Shown here: in pieces, positions 1-6,138 of the stretch
How positions within the stretch are numbered: position 1 is the stretch's first letter
Layout: each line of letters begins with the position of its first letter
DNA from: JBFGWM01 sp041588495
GTDB taxonomy: Bacteria > Pseudomonadota > Gammaproteobacteria > Pseudomonadales > JBFGWM01
DNA: 7,373 nt
Reading direction: 5' to 3'
NCBI GenBank assembly: GCA_041588495.1
Contig: JBFGWM010000141.1
Coordinates: 1-7,373, forward strand
Position numbers and translations under genes: made by a program
Notes under the pieces: generated by a model
The model's input: the letters and a program-made list of their open reading frames with translations, nothing else
What the model was told of the DNA's origin: nothing
Databases searched by the model: none

Positions 1-1
1 C

Positions 2-475
2 GTTGGAGCCCCACAGGGTGCCACCGGGCCCGCGGATCACCTCGATGCGGTCGATGTCCTCGAGAACCGGGTCCTGCAGTTCCCAGAAGGTGCCCGCGAA
101 CAGCGGGTCGTACACGGATCGACCGTCGACGAGAATAAGCAGCTTGTTATTGAACACGCTGGTGTTGAAGCCGCGGATGCTGATGCCCCAACTGTTGGCA
201 TCGGTGCTGACCACGTGCACGCCGGGCACCAGGCGCAGCGCGTCGGCGACGGTGGTGGCCCGGGCGCGCCGGATATCGTCCCCGGTGAGCACGAAGATCG
301 CCGCGGCGGCGTCCTGCAGACGCTGTTCCTTTTTCGACACCGAGGTGATCGTGGTGTTGATCAGTTCATCAAAGGAGATGCCGCCGATGTCGATGACGAA
401 ATCGTCCTCGGCGAACGCCACCGTGTGCGCCATGCACGCCGCAACCGCTGCAGCCAAAATACCGTGGCGTTTCAT
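2..475 (-). CDS. TonB-dependent outer-membrane receptor, N-terminal part (partial)
   Basis: The first 158 residues are visible, then the gene leaves the window at its 3' side. Residues 1-22 form a signal peptide (MKR start, Ala-rich core, AFA before EDD). From about residue 45 a TonB receptor plug domain follows: SVSKKEQ, DIRRARATTVADALRLVPGV (67-86), ISIRGFN (98-104), NKLLILVDGRSVYDPLF (110-126), and DIDRIEVIRGPGGTLWGSN (140-158). These are the standard plug landmarks. Such receptors sit in the outer membrane and import siderophores, cobalamin or other large ligands using TonB energy. The beta-barrel lies outside the window, so the substrate cannot be told. I see no clear TonB box before the plug. 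The ATG is supported by GGGAGG (483-488) seven bases upstream. Confident on family, not on ligand. Confidence 0.93.
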   Translation of the reverse strand, partial: MKRHGILAAAVAACMAHTVAFAEDDFVIDIGGISFDELINTTITSVSKKEQRLQDAAAAIFVLTGDDIRRARATTVADALRLVPGVHVVSTDANSWGISIRGFNTSVFNNKLLILVDGRSVYDPLFAGTFWELQDPVLEDIDRIEVIRGPGGTLWGSN

Positions 476-482
476 GCTCTAG

Positions 483-488
483 CCTCCC
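483..488 (-). promoter_or_regulatory. Shine-Dalgarno site of the TonB receptor gene
   Basis: On the minus strand this reads GGGAGG, seven bases before the ATG at 475. It fixes the start that includes the signal peptide, rather than the in-frame ATG 14 codons further in. Confidence 0.75.
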
Positions 489-519
489 AAGGAATACACA
501 GATCCGCGCCCTAATCTGG

Positions 520-525
520 AGCATA
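520..525 (-). promoter_or_regulatory. possible -10 box of the TonB receptor gene
   Basis: On the minus strand this reads TATGCT, about 45 bases before the start codon, inside an AT-rich stretch (roughly 520-590) of an otherwise GC-rich intergenic region. The hexamer 17 bases upstream (CTGTTG) is a poor -35 match, so this is only a candidate. I see no convincing Fur-type operator beside it. Confidence 0.25.
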
Positions 526-627
526 GATCAAAATCTTCGAAACAACAGGTAATTAGCGGAGAGGCTTAAAGGTGAATGGCCGCTCATCCCATGGGTTAAT
601 TCAACGGTTCGGTTCAAGGCCGGACAC

Positions 628-651
628 GGCGCCCCGCGCCGGCGGGACGCC
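628..651 (-). terminator. GC hairpin downstream of the small membrane-protein gene
   Basis: On the minus strand the arms GGCGTCCCGC and GCGGGGCGCC pair over ten positions, with one G-U wobble, around a CGGC loop. The hairpin lies 18 bases after the stop of the leftward gene at 669-1286. No U-tract follows, so a classical intrinsic terminator is uncertain. It may only protect the 3' end. Confidence 0.4.
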
Positions 652-668
652 CTTTCAGGCCGTGGTGG

Positions 669-1286
669 TCAGGCGTGGACCTTGTGGCGCCGTTTCCGGG
701 AGCGGGTGCGTACGCCCTCGATATGGCCCGGCTGGTAGCTGCTCTCGTAGACGGAACGGGTGTGCGCCGCAACGAGTGGGCTGATCCAGGTGCTGTCCAT
801 GCCGGCCAGGCGCGCTTCCGGGTGCAGGCGTTCCATCACCCGGCGCACTGATTCTTCCTTGTCCTTGCGGATGTCGATCATGATCAGGTAGCGGCCTTTC
901 TCGATGTCGTCATGGAAGCGGGCGATCTTGTAGTTCTCGTGGGACAGCCCCACCAGGCCACCCACCCAGGCGCCGAAAAACCCGCACAGGCCGGTCGGCA
1001 GGGGCAGGAACCAGAATCCGAAGATGTCGCCCATGGGTGTGAACAACACCGCGAGCACACCGATGGCGAAACCGATGGTGCCGCCGATCAGCCCACCGCG
1101 TTCACCACTGTGCAGGACGTCGAAGCGATGCAGGAGGTTGGCCATGTGCACGTGGTGCTGCTGCAGGCCGGCCTCGTCCTTGCTGATGACATGAAAATGC
1201 CAGTCGGTGATGCCCTCGGCATGCATGTCATCGGAAATCTTCTCGGTGCTTTCGACGCTGGATGTGACGTAGTAAAGGCGTTTCAC
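669..1286 (-). CDS. small membrane protein with glycine-rich two-helix insert (DUF1269-like)
   Basis: 205 residues of unknown function. The N-terminal part (MKRLYYVTSSVESTEKISDD, then DWHFHVISKDEAG at 28-40) looks like a beta-alpha-beta unit. It is followed by two hydrophobic glycine-rich segments at about 64-84 and 91-114, joined by a short turn (PMGDIFG). After these, RYLIMIDIRKDKEESVRRVMERLHPEA (132-158) looks like the second half of the soluble domain. So a soluble ferredoxin-like fold appears interrupted by a membrane hairpin, an arrangement I recall from DUF1269-type proteins sometimes linked to stress. The C-terminal tail is strongly basic (193-205). The start codon is GTG, chosen because GGGAGG (1295-1300) lies eight bases upstream and the protein begins with the usual family start. 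It has its own upstream region and appears monocistronic. Confidence 0.82.
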   Translation of the reverse strand: MKRLYYVTSSVESTEKISDDMHAEGITDWHFHVISKDEAGLQQHHVHMANLLHRFDVLHSGERGGLIGGTIGFAIGVLAVLFTPMGDIFGFWFLPLPTGLCGFFGAWVGGLVGLSHENYKIARFHDDIEKGRYLIMIDIRKDKEESVRRVMERLHPEARLAGMDSTWISPLVAAHTRSVYESSYQPGHIEGVRTRSRKRRHKVHA

Positions 1287-1294
1287 GGGCAGGT

Positions 1295-1300
1295 CCTCCC
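1295..1300 (-). promoter_or_regulatory. Shine-Dalgarno site deciding a GTG start
   Basis: This reads GGGAGG on the minus strand, eight bases before the GTG at 1286-1284. It is strong enough to support the non-ATG start. Confidence 0.7.
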
Positions 1301-1331
1301 TGAACGCGTTGTTTTCGGGTTACTTTTACAG

Positions 1332-1337
1332 AGTATA
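1332..1337 (-). promoter_or_regulatory. candidate -10 box for the small membrane-protein gene
   Basis: The minus strand reads TATACT, five of six matches to the sigma-70 -10 consensus, 45 bases before the GTG start. The -35 position holds CCGGTT, a weak match. The 152-nt gap (1287-1438) is markedly AT-richer around 1320-1400 than its surroundings, as expected of a promoter. Confidence 0.4.
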
Positions 1338-1438
1338 GGATTGGGACCCGGGCAAACCGGTTTCCGTTTATACCGTTTATTTATTAACCAATCCTGCTTA
1401 GAAGCGACCGGTATTGCGCCGCGCCGCCCCGGGCCGGC

Positions 1439-2584
1439 CTAGTGCCCGGGCACGCCACTGACCCCGGGACGAAACCTGTACACCTGGTAGGGCGCGTTGT
1501 CGCGCAGGCTGGACGGCAGCATGCCGATAACCTGGTGCAGGGAACTGCAGGTGAAATACAGCCAGCCCCCGGGGCCGAAGCTGAAACCGTCCGGCCAGCG
1601 GATTCGCGGATCACGAAGCAGGGTCACCATCTCACGGTCCTGCCCGATGCGCAGGATCGCCGAGTGCTCGGGATCCGAGACGTAGATATTGCCCTCCAGG
1701 TCCATGGTGATCCCGTCGCTCATGGTCTTCTCGGCAAACGCCTCGACACTGCGCGACAGTTCCAGCGCATCGAGCGTGGTGTCGCGCAGGTCCTCGGTGC
1801 GCACCCGGTACAGGCGGCCCGCGGTAACGGCGGCGAAGTACAGCCACTCGTCCTGCTTGTCGAGTGCGATCGAGTCCACCCCCGGGCGAACCGCCACCAG
1901 TCCGAGCACCTCCATGCGCCGGCCGGCGACCACCGGCACGTACTTCTCGGCCTGGACCGAGATATCGCCTTCAAGCAGGCGACGGGTATTGCCGGTCACC
2001 GTGTCGTGCACCACCAGGGCCGGCGTCAGGGCGAAGAAACTGGCGTCCGCGATGTATACGAAGCGGCCCTCGGAATCCACCTGGAAATCGTTGGCGTGAG
2101 ACCCGCGTCCCATCATCGCGCGGGTGAAGTCGTGGCGGTAGACCACCTCGCCGGTATCCAGGTCGAAGGCCAGCAGGCGGGGTTGTCCCAGGCCGTGCAT
2201 GGCGTTGTCGAGCACCCACAGGCGCGCCTGGCGGTCGATGCGCAGGGACAGGATCTCCTGGAAAGCCAGCTCATGGCTGCCGCCGGGCTGGAACTCCGCC
2301 GACGGCCAGGGCACGGCGCGGCCGTCCACCCACTGCACCACGTTGACCGGCGGCCGGCCCTCGGGATGCAGGGTGAAGAAGACGCGTCCGTCCGCCGCCA
2401 CCGCGATGTTCCCGGGCGGATGGGCGGTCTCGGCCACCGTCTCCACACCGCGAATGTCCATCAGGGGGGCGGTGGTGCGGTCCGGAAACGCCTCACCGCC
2501 GCCGTAGCGAACCTTGAGTCCGACGGCCACGACTGCCAGCAACAGCAGAACGCCGCCCAGCAGGATTCCCAGAAATCTCAACAT
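1439..2584 (-). CDS. membrane-anchored major royal jelly / yellow-family beta-propeller protein
   Basis: 381 residues with the chosen ATG. Residues 1-23 are one hydrophobic segment, a membrane anchor or uncleaved signal, which places the rest outside the inner membrane. The body carries the blade-like motifs of the major royal jelly protein/yellow family: LRIDRQARLWVLDNA (114-128), NDFQVDSEGRFVYIAD (165-180), GVDSIALDKQDEWLYF (235-250), SDGITMDLEGNIYVSD (289-304) and WPDGFSFGPGGWLYFTCSS (330-348). Bacterial members are often annotated as related to L-dopachrome tautomerase, by similarity to insect yellow proteins. No enzymatic activity can be inferred here. The reading frame is open back to an ATG at 2656, but that start would overlap sixA by 46 bases and precede the anchor by 24 unlikely residues. 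The gene begins 26 bases after the sixA stop with no good Shine-Dalgarno site, so translational coupling is likely. Confidence 0.85.
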   Translation of the reverse strand: MLRFLGILLGGVLLLLAVVAVGLKVRYGGGEAFPDRTTAPLMDIRGVETVAETAHPPGNIAVAADGRVFFTLHPEGRPPVNVVQWVDGRAVPWPSAEFQPGGSHELAFQEILSLRIDRQARLWVLDNAMHGLGQPRLLAFDLDTGEVVYRHDFTRAMMGRGSHANDFQVDSEGRFVYIADASFFALTPALVVHDTVTGNTRRLLEGDISVQAEKYVPVVAGRRMEVLGLVAVRPGVDSIALDKQDEWLYFAAVTAGRLYRVRTEDLRDTTLDALELSRSVEAFAEKTMSDGITMDLEGNIYVSDPEHSAILRIGQDREMVTLLRDPRIRWPDGFSFGPGGWLYFTCSSLHQVIGMLPSSLRDNAPYQVYRFRPGVSGVPGH

Positions 2585-2610
2585 CGCAGGCTGTTCCCGA
2601 TCCGTGTCCG

Positions 2611-3081
2611 TCAGCGCCAGTCGGCAGGCTCCCGGTACCACAACAACCGGCCGCAACCCGCGGCCGGCACCTCTGTCTCCACCGCCATCACCGCGGCAGT
2701 GTGAAACCCGGGCGCCGCGTCAGGACGCCCGTCCACCATAATTCCACCCAGCTGGCTGATGCCGGGCATGTGTCCCACCACCAGCATCGATTCGCACTCC
2801 TGTTCGCCGAGCTGCGCAAGGGCCGTCCGCGGATCGTTGCCGGGCTCCAGCTCCGGGCAGCGCAGCGGGTCACGGATTCCCAGTTCCCCGCACACGATGG
2901 CCGCGGTCTGCCAGGCCCGCGGGTAGGGACTGGCCAGCACCGCGTCGAACCCGATCCCGGCGGCGTCCATCGCCACCGCGACCGCCTGGACCTCGAAGCG
3001 GCCGGCGTCGCTCAGCACCCGCGCACGGTCGCTCTCGGCGCGGGACACCGCCGCGCCGTGTCGCATCAGGAATACGCGCAT
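2611..3081 (-). CDS. sixA: phosphohistidine phosphatase SixA
   Basis: 156 residues, the normal SixA length. It is a minimal histidine-phosphatase (phosphoglycerate-mutase-like) domain. The N-terminal LMRHGAA gives the catalytic His8 with Arg7. SPYPRAWQTA contains the phosphate-binding Arg55. VVGHMPGIS (101-109) gives the second histidine, His104. There is no cap or extra domain. SixA removes phosphate from phosphohistidine in signalling proteins; in E. coli it has been tied to the ArcB HPt domain and to the nitrogen phosphotransferase system. The partner in this organism cannot be read from the window. The ATG lies nine bases after the gpsA stop, with a GAGG inside that stop region, so the two genes are surely cotranscribed. 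The GTG- or ATG-initiated longer forms would run into gpsA and are not needed. Confidence 0.9.
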   Translation of the reverse strand: MRVFLMRHGAAVSRAESDRARVLSDAGRFEVQAVAVAMDAAGIGFDAVLASPYPRAWQTAAIVCGELGIRDPLRCPELEPGNDPRTALAQLGEQECESMLVVGHMPGISQLGGIMVDGRPDAAPGFHTAAVMAVETEVPAAGCGRLLWYREPADWR

Positions 3082-3090
3082 GGCGCCGCC

Positions 3091-4110
3091 TCAGCGTGGC
3101 AGGACAAACTCGACGTCGCTGCTTTGCTCGTTGGTCATCAGGCCATGCAGGGCCTCGGGAATCGGCACATTCTCGAACAGCACCGCGTGCAGGCTGTCGA
3201 CCAGCGGCATGTAAATGTCCATGTCCCGGGACTGCTGGCGCACCAGGCGCAGGGTATTGACACCCTCCGCCACCTCGCCGAGTTCATCGACGGCCTCCTC
3301 GAGATTCTGCCCCTGGCCCAGGGCATAACCCACGCGGAAGTTACGGATCAGCGGCGACATGCAGGTGACCACCAGGTCGCCGACACCGGCGAGGCCGAGA
3401 AAGGTCATGGGATTGGCGCCGAGGTGGACTGCGAACCGGCTCATCTCCGCCAGGCTGCGGGTGATCAGCATGGCCTTGGTGTTCTCGCCCATGCCCATGG
3501 CATGCACCAGGCCGGAGGCGATCGCGTAGATGTTCTTCAGGGCGCCGCCCAGCTCGACGCCGAACATGTCGGCGCTGGCGTAGACCCGGAAATAGTCACA
3601 ATGCAGCACCTCCTGGATGGTCTTGCGCACCTTCGGGCTGCTGCTGGCGATCACCGTCGCGGTGGGCTGCCGCAGGGCGATCTCCTTGGCCAGGTTGGGG
3701 CCGCTGAGCACGCCGATGTTGGCGCTCCGGGTCTCCTCCAGGAGAACCTGGCTCATCAGCTTGAAACCGTCCGCCTCGATACCCTTGGTGGTGCTGATCA
3801 GCAACTGGTCCTCGCGCAGCAGCGGCGCCATGCTCGACACCACCTCGCGCAGGGACTTGCTGGGAATCGACACGAAAATGATGCTGGCGTCGGCCACCGC
3901 CTCTGCCAGGTCGCTGGTCGCCGACACGCCCTTGTTGAGCTGGCATCCGGGCAGGTAGCGGGCATTCATCCCGGTGCGCCGGATCTCGGCGACCTGCTCG
4001 GTGCTGCGCATCCACAGGTGTGCCAGGTGGCCCTTCTCGGTCGCGATGTTCGCGATCGCGGTACCGAAACTGCCGCCGCCGATGACCGCGATGACCTGCT
4101 GTGCCGCCAT
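3091..4110 (-). CDS. gpsA: glycerol-3-phosphate dehydrogenase [NAD(P)+], GpsA
   Basis: 339 residues, full family length. It reduces dihydroxyacetone phosphate to sn-glycerol-3-phosphate in the cytoplasm, the entry step of phospholipid synthesis. The N-terminal Rossmann fold shows GGGSFG (11-16). STTKG places Lys109, and SGPNLAKEI (136-144) is the conserved substrate-loop motif, usually SGPSFAKEV. The C-terminal helical domain has ELGGALKNIYAIASG with the catalytic Lys192, GLAGVGDLVVTC (239-250) and LIRN (254-257). All key residues are present. The ATG is preceded by AGGAG at a seven-base spacing. It is the first gene of a leftward operon with sixA and the royal-jelly-family gene. The region upstream is divergent to the repeat-protein gene. 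Confidence 0.97.
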   Translation of the reverse strand: MAAQQVIAVIGGGSFGTAIANIATEKGHLAHLWMRSTEQVAEIRRTGMNARYLPGCQLNKGVSATSDLAEAVADASIIFVSIPSKSLREVVSSMAPLLREDQLLISTTKGIEADGFKLMSQVLLEETRSANIGVLSGPNLAKEIALRQPTATVIASSSPKVRKTIQEVLHCDYFRVYASADMFGVELGGALKNIYAIASGLVHAMGMGENTKAMLITRSLAEMSRFAVHLGANPMTFLGLAGVGDLVVTCMSPLIRNFRVGYALGQGQNLEEAVDELGEVAEGVNTLRLVRQQSRDMDIYMPLVDSLHAVLFENVPIPEALHGLMTNEQSSDVEFVLPR

Positions 4111-4145
4111 GATGCCTCTCCTGCCGCCTGCCCGTGATCGACGTC

Positions 4146-4151
4146 ATCATA
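4146..4151 (-). promoter_or_regulatory. possible -10 box of the gpsA operon
   Basis: The minus strand reads TATGAT, a five-of-six match to the -10 consensus, 35 bases before the gpsA ATG. The -35 region (GGATCG or GATCGC, depending on spacing) matches poorly. This is a weak candidate within the 227-nt divergent region. Confidence 0.3.
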
Positions 4152-4214
4152 TCCCATTGCGCGGGCGGCGATCCCGGGACCATGCCACCCGTGACAAAAA
4201 CCTTAGCACCGATC

Positions 4215-4270
4215 CGGGCAATTCGGCACGCCGGCGTCCCATGGCGCTGTCAACGGGATTGCCGCCCGCG
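4215..4270 (+). other. structured leader candidate before the repeat-protein gene
   Basis: The arms GGCAAT (4217-4222) and ATTGCC (4258-4263) can pair, enclosing the perfect palindrome ACGCCGGCGT (4228-4237). This would put a branched structure about 70 bases ahead of the start codon, if the transcript begins upstream of it. Such inverted repeats are frequent by chance in GC-rich DNA, so confidence is low. I find no convincing sigma-70 promoter for the rightward gene in 4111-4324. Confidence 0.2.
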
Positions 4271-4324
4271 CGTTGTAGAGGAGTGACAGCATCTTTTTCG
4301 TTACCGGCCCGACCCGGTCCATTC

Positions 4325-4330
4325 AAGGAG
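4325..4330 (+). promoter_or_regulatory. Shine-Dalgarno site of the repeat-protein gene
   Basis: AAGGAG lies seven bases before the ATG at 4338. It is near consensus and decides which of several long overlapping frames in this repetitive stretch is the real one. Confidence 0.8.
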
Positions 4331-4337
4331 CAGAACC

Positions 4338-5126
4338 ATGATTCGCAGGCACACCCTGACCACGACCCTCGTCCTCGCCATGGCAGCACCCGCCGTCGCC
4401 CAGGATGGCGACATCAGCGACCGGTTCGACGCACGTGGCGACCGCATCGATGAACGACTCGACCGTCGCGGCGACCGCATCGACGAACGCCTGGACCAGC
4501 GTGGCGGGCGCATCGATGAGCGCCTCGACCGCCGCGGGGAAGCCATCGACGAGCACCTCGACAGCAAAGCGGAGCGGGCCGCGGAGAAGGGAAAAGACGG
4601 CCTCGCCGAGCATCTCGACCGCAAGGGTGACCGCATCGAGGAGCACCTCGATACCCGCGGCGACCGCATCGAGGATCGTCTCGACCGCCGCGGCGACCGC
4701 ATCGACGAACGGCTGGACCGGAAAGGTGATCGTATTGACGAGCGTCTGGACCGGCGCGGGGAACGTATCGAAGAACACCGCGATCGTCACAGGGACGGCT
4801 CAGGCGAACGCCGGGACGCGTACCGTGAACACCGGGACCAGCGCCGCGAGGACTATCGCGAACGGCGCCAGCAACGCCATGAGAACCTCCGCGAGCAGCG
4901 CCAGGAGCACCGTGGGGACTATCGCGAGCGACGCGCTGAGAAGCGTGAACAATACAGGGAGCGCAAGGGCGAGAGACGGGACCGCTACCGGGAGCATCGC
5001 GACCGCAAGCGTGAACAGTACCGCAACCGTCGTGACAGCCGTAGCGACCTGCATCACCACCGCCGCCATGCGGCCCGGGACCGGACGCGGGCCGACCGGG
5101 GCGGGTTGCGCCGGACCGCGCGCTAG
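4338..5126 (+). CDS. exported hendecad-repeat protein, highly charged, function unknown
   Basis: 262 residues. Residues 1-22 are a signal peptide (MIRRH start, LVLAMAAPAVAQ). The mature part is an 11-residue repeat array in two blocks. Block A (33-150) has units close to RGDRIDERLDR, with Ile at unit position 5 and Leu at position 9. A register break of eight residues lies at 77-84. Block B (162-238) has seven units such as YREHRDQRRED and YRERRQQRHEN, with Tyr at position 1 in six of seven. A degenerate unit (151-161) joins them in phase. The tail is rich in His and Arg (HHHRRH at 239-244). There is no Cys, Trp or Pro after the signal peptide, consistent with a long helix, though block A has Gly at position 2. 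Block A is near charge-neutral and block B is basic. The likely location is the periplasm or outside the cell. From memory, similar RGDRID arrays occur in other proteobacteria as uncharacterised proteins. No function can be assigned. Confidence 0.88.
   Translation: MIRRHTLTTTLVLAMAAPAVAQDGDISDRFDARGDRIDERLDRRGDRIDERLDQRGGRIDERLDRRGEAIDEHLDSKAERAAEKGKDGLAEHLDRKGDRIEEHLDTRGDRIEDRLDRRGDRIDERLDRKGDRIDERLDRRGERIEEHRDRHRDGSGERRDAYREHRDQRREDYRERRQQRHENLREQRQEHRGDYRERRAEKREQYRERKGERRDRYREHRDRKREQYRNRRDSRSDLHHHRRHAARDRTRADRGGLRRTAR
4434..4787 (+). repeat. 33-bp coding repeat array, block A
   Basis: About ten 33-bp units encode RGDRIDERLDR variants (residues 33-150). The units differ at many synonymous positions: Arg as CGT, CGC, CGG or CGA, Asp as GAC or GAT, Leu as CTC or CTG. 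The amino-acid pattern is therefore better preserved than the DNA. A 24-bp out-of-phase segment at 4566-4589 interrupts the array. Confidence 0.9.
4821..5051 (+). repeat. 33-bp coding repeat array, block B (Tyr-Arg-Glu units)
   Basis: Seven 33-bp units cover residues 162-238. Six begin with Tyr-Arg and one with Leu-Arg, followed by mixed Arg, Glu, Gln, His and Asp. The unit length is the same as in block A and the register is continuous from residue 96 on, but the composition differs and the Ile/Leu stripe is lost. Confidence 0.85.
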
Positions 5127-5149
5127 GCCGCCAGGAGCGGAGACCGGGT

Positions 5150-5171
5150 GGCGGGCCCTAGGTGGCCCGCC
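5150..5171. terminator. perfect GC hairpin between convergent genes, candidate bidirectional terminator
   Basis: GGCGGGCC and GGCCCGCC form an uninterrupted 8-bp stem around the loop CTAGGT. The hairpin starts 23 bases after the repeat-protein stop. It also contains the last codons of the convergent hydrolase gene, whose TAG stop (5160-5158) lies in the loop. Neither side has a T-tract, so termination may be weak or need other factors. Confidence 0.55.
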
Positions 5172-6054
5172 TTGACTGCACGGCCGAGGCGAACCATTCC
5201 AGCAGCCAGCGCGGGGGAAAACCGGAACGCGAGTCCTGTCCCGCGTGCTGGCGTTGGAGACGGCGAAGGGTCTTTTCGGTGTCGGGGAACATCACGCGCC
5301 GTGCGCCGGACCGCTCGAAGGGGGCCCACTCGCCCTCGGGCTGGGCCAGGCGGTCGGCCAGCGCCGTGAGCGCCAGGGGGTTGTGGCCGAGACCGATGTG
5401 ACTGCCGTAGACCTCGATGTTCTCCGCCTCGGCACGGGGGTCGCGGTCCACGCAATGCTGCCACGGCACGATGCCGTCGGACGCGGAAAAGATCGAGGTG
5501 GTCGGCACGCTGATGGGATCCTGCATGCGGGCCATGAGTTCCTCGGTCTTTTCGTGCAGGCAGTTGCCGCTGATCCGTTCATACAGCCAGGATGCGTTGG
5601 TGGTCTTGAGGTGACCGTGGAACGGGGTTCCGAGGGTGATCACCTGGCGCACCAGTTCCGGCACGTCGCGCCCCAGTTCGCGGGCATAGAATCCACCGAG
5701 ACTCCAGCCCACCACGCTGACCTTGGCGCCATAGCGTCGATGCAGGTACTCCAGGCGCTCGATCAGCCCTTTTTCCACCGCATCGTCAGGTCCCAGGTTC
5801 ATGCCCTGCTTCCACGGCGAGGCAACGTAACCGCGCTTGCGCAGGAAGCCACGCATGGGCCGCGTGGAAAAATCGCCGGCGAGGAAGCCCGGCAGGACGA
5901 GCACCGGGTGGCCGTCGCCGTCATCGGCGCGGGACAGCCACGGCAGGGCCTGGAGGAAATACACGAATTCGAGGAAAGCCCGGCTTTCCAGCATCATCAG
6001 CAAGCGTGAAGGCGGCTTCACATCCGGGTCGAACGCTTCTTGCAATGAACGCAT
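5158..6054 (-). CDS. alpha/beta-hydrolase, lipase/esterase-like
   Basis: 298 residues. The core shows the alpha/beta-hydrolase order. VLVLPGFLAGD (51-61) is the oxyanion-side loop. KVSVVGWSLGGFYARELG (111-128) holds the nucleophile elbow GWSLG with Ser118. FSASDGIVPW (189-198) gives Asp193, and VYGSHIGLGHNP (215-226) gives His219 as the likely catalytic histidine, with His224 an alternative. No cleavable signal peptide is visible; residues 25-40 are mildly hydrophobic (FLEFVYFLQALPWL). The substrate may be a lipid or short-chain ester, but this cannot be decided from the sequence. The ATG at 6054 has a strong GGGGGAGG just upstream, five bases from the start. The gene stands alone, convergent with the repeat-protein gene and divergent from the membrane-protein gene to the right. 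Its C-terminal tail (about 261-298) is rich in Arg and Gln and may be outside the fold. Confidence 0.9.
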   Translation of the reverse strand: MRSLQEAFDPDVKPPSRLLMMLESRAFLEFVYFLQALPWLSRADDGDGHPVLVLPGFLAGDFSTRPMRGFLRKRGYVASPWKQGMNLGPDDAVEKGLIERLEYLHRRYGAKVSVVGWSLGGFYARELGRDVPELVRQVITLGTPFHGHLKTTNASWLYERISGNCLHEKTEELMARMQDPISVPTTSIFSASDGIVPWQHCVDRDPRAEAENIEVYGSHIGLGHNPLALTALADRLAQPEGEWAPFERSGARRVMFPDTEKTLRRLQRQHAGQDSRSGFPPRWLLEWFASAVQSRRAT

Positions 6055-6138
6055 GCAGACCTCCCCCAGTCCAGATCGCGGAATGACGGGTCAACGGGTT
6101 CGGGACCCGGCTTCCCGGTTGTGTTTCTTTACTCGTTC

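Noticed and set aside
572..784. Rightward 70-codon frame starting with GTG after a GAGAGG
   Set aside because: Its second half is antisense to a convincing leftward gene, and its product is Arg/Gly/Pro-rich, as expected from a GC-rich shadow frame.
2585..2656. Longer start for the beta-propeller protein at 2656
   Set aside because: It would overlap sixA and put 24 non-signal-like residues before the membrane anchor. The ATG at 2584 gives a normal anchor at the N-terminus.
1442..4137. Very long rightward frames antisense to the gpsA operon
   Set aside because: The leftward frames encode recognisable GpsA, SixA and a yellow-family protein. The rightward ones are His/Gln/Gly-rich shadows typical of GC-rich DNA.
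4323..4790. Long leftward open frame (155 codons) antisense to the repeat gene, with an 11-residue hydrophobic Val/Ala pattern
   Set aside because: It mirrors the 33-bp coding repeat on the other strand. The period comes from the sense units, there is no Shine-Dalgarno site, and the sense frame has both a signal peptide and AAGGAG.
4434..5051. 33-bp periodic DNA considered as a CRISPR array
   Set aside because: The units are contiguous without spacers, vary at silent positions and lie within an open reading frame with a signal peptide.
4405..5175. Second rightward open frame over the repeat gene, rich in Thr, Ala and Ser
   Set aside because: It is a low-complexity frame-shifted reading of the same repeats, lacking a signal peptide and ribosome site of its own.
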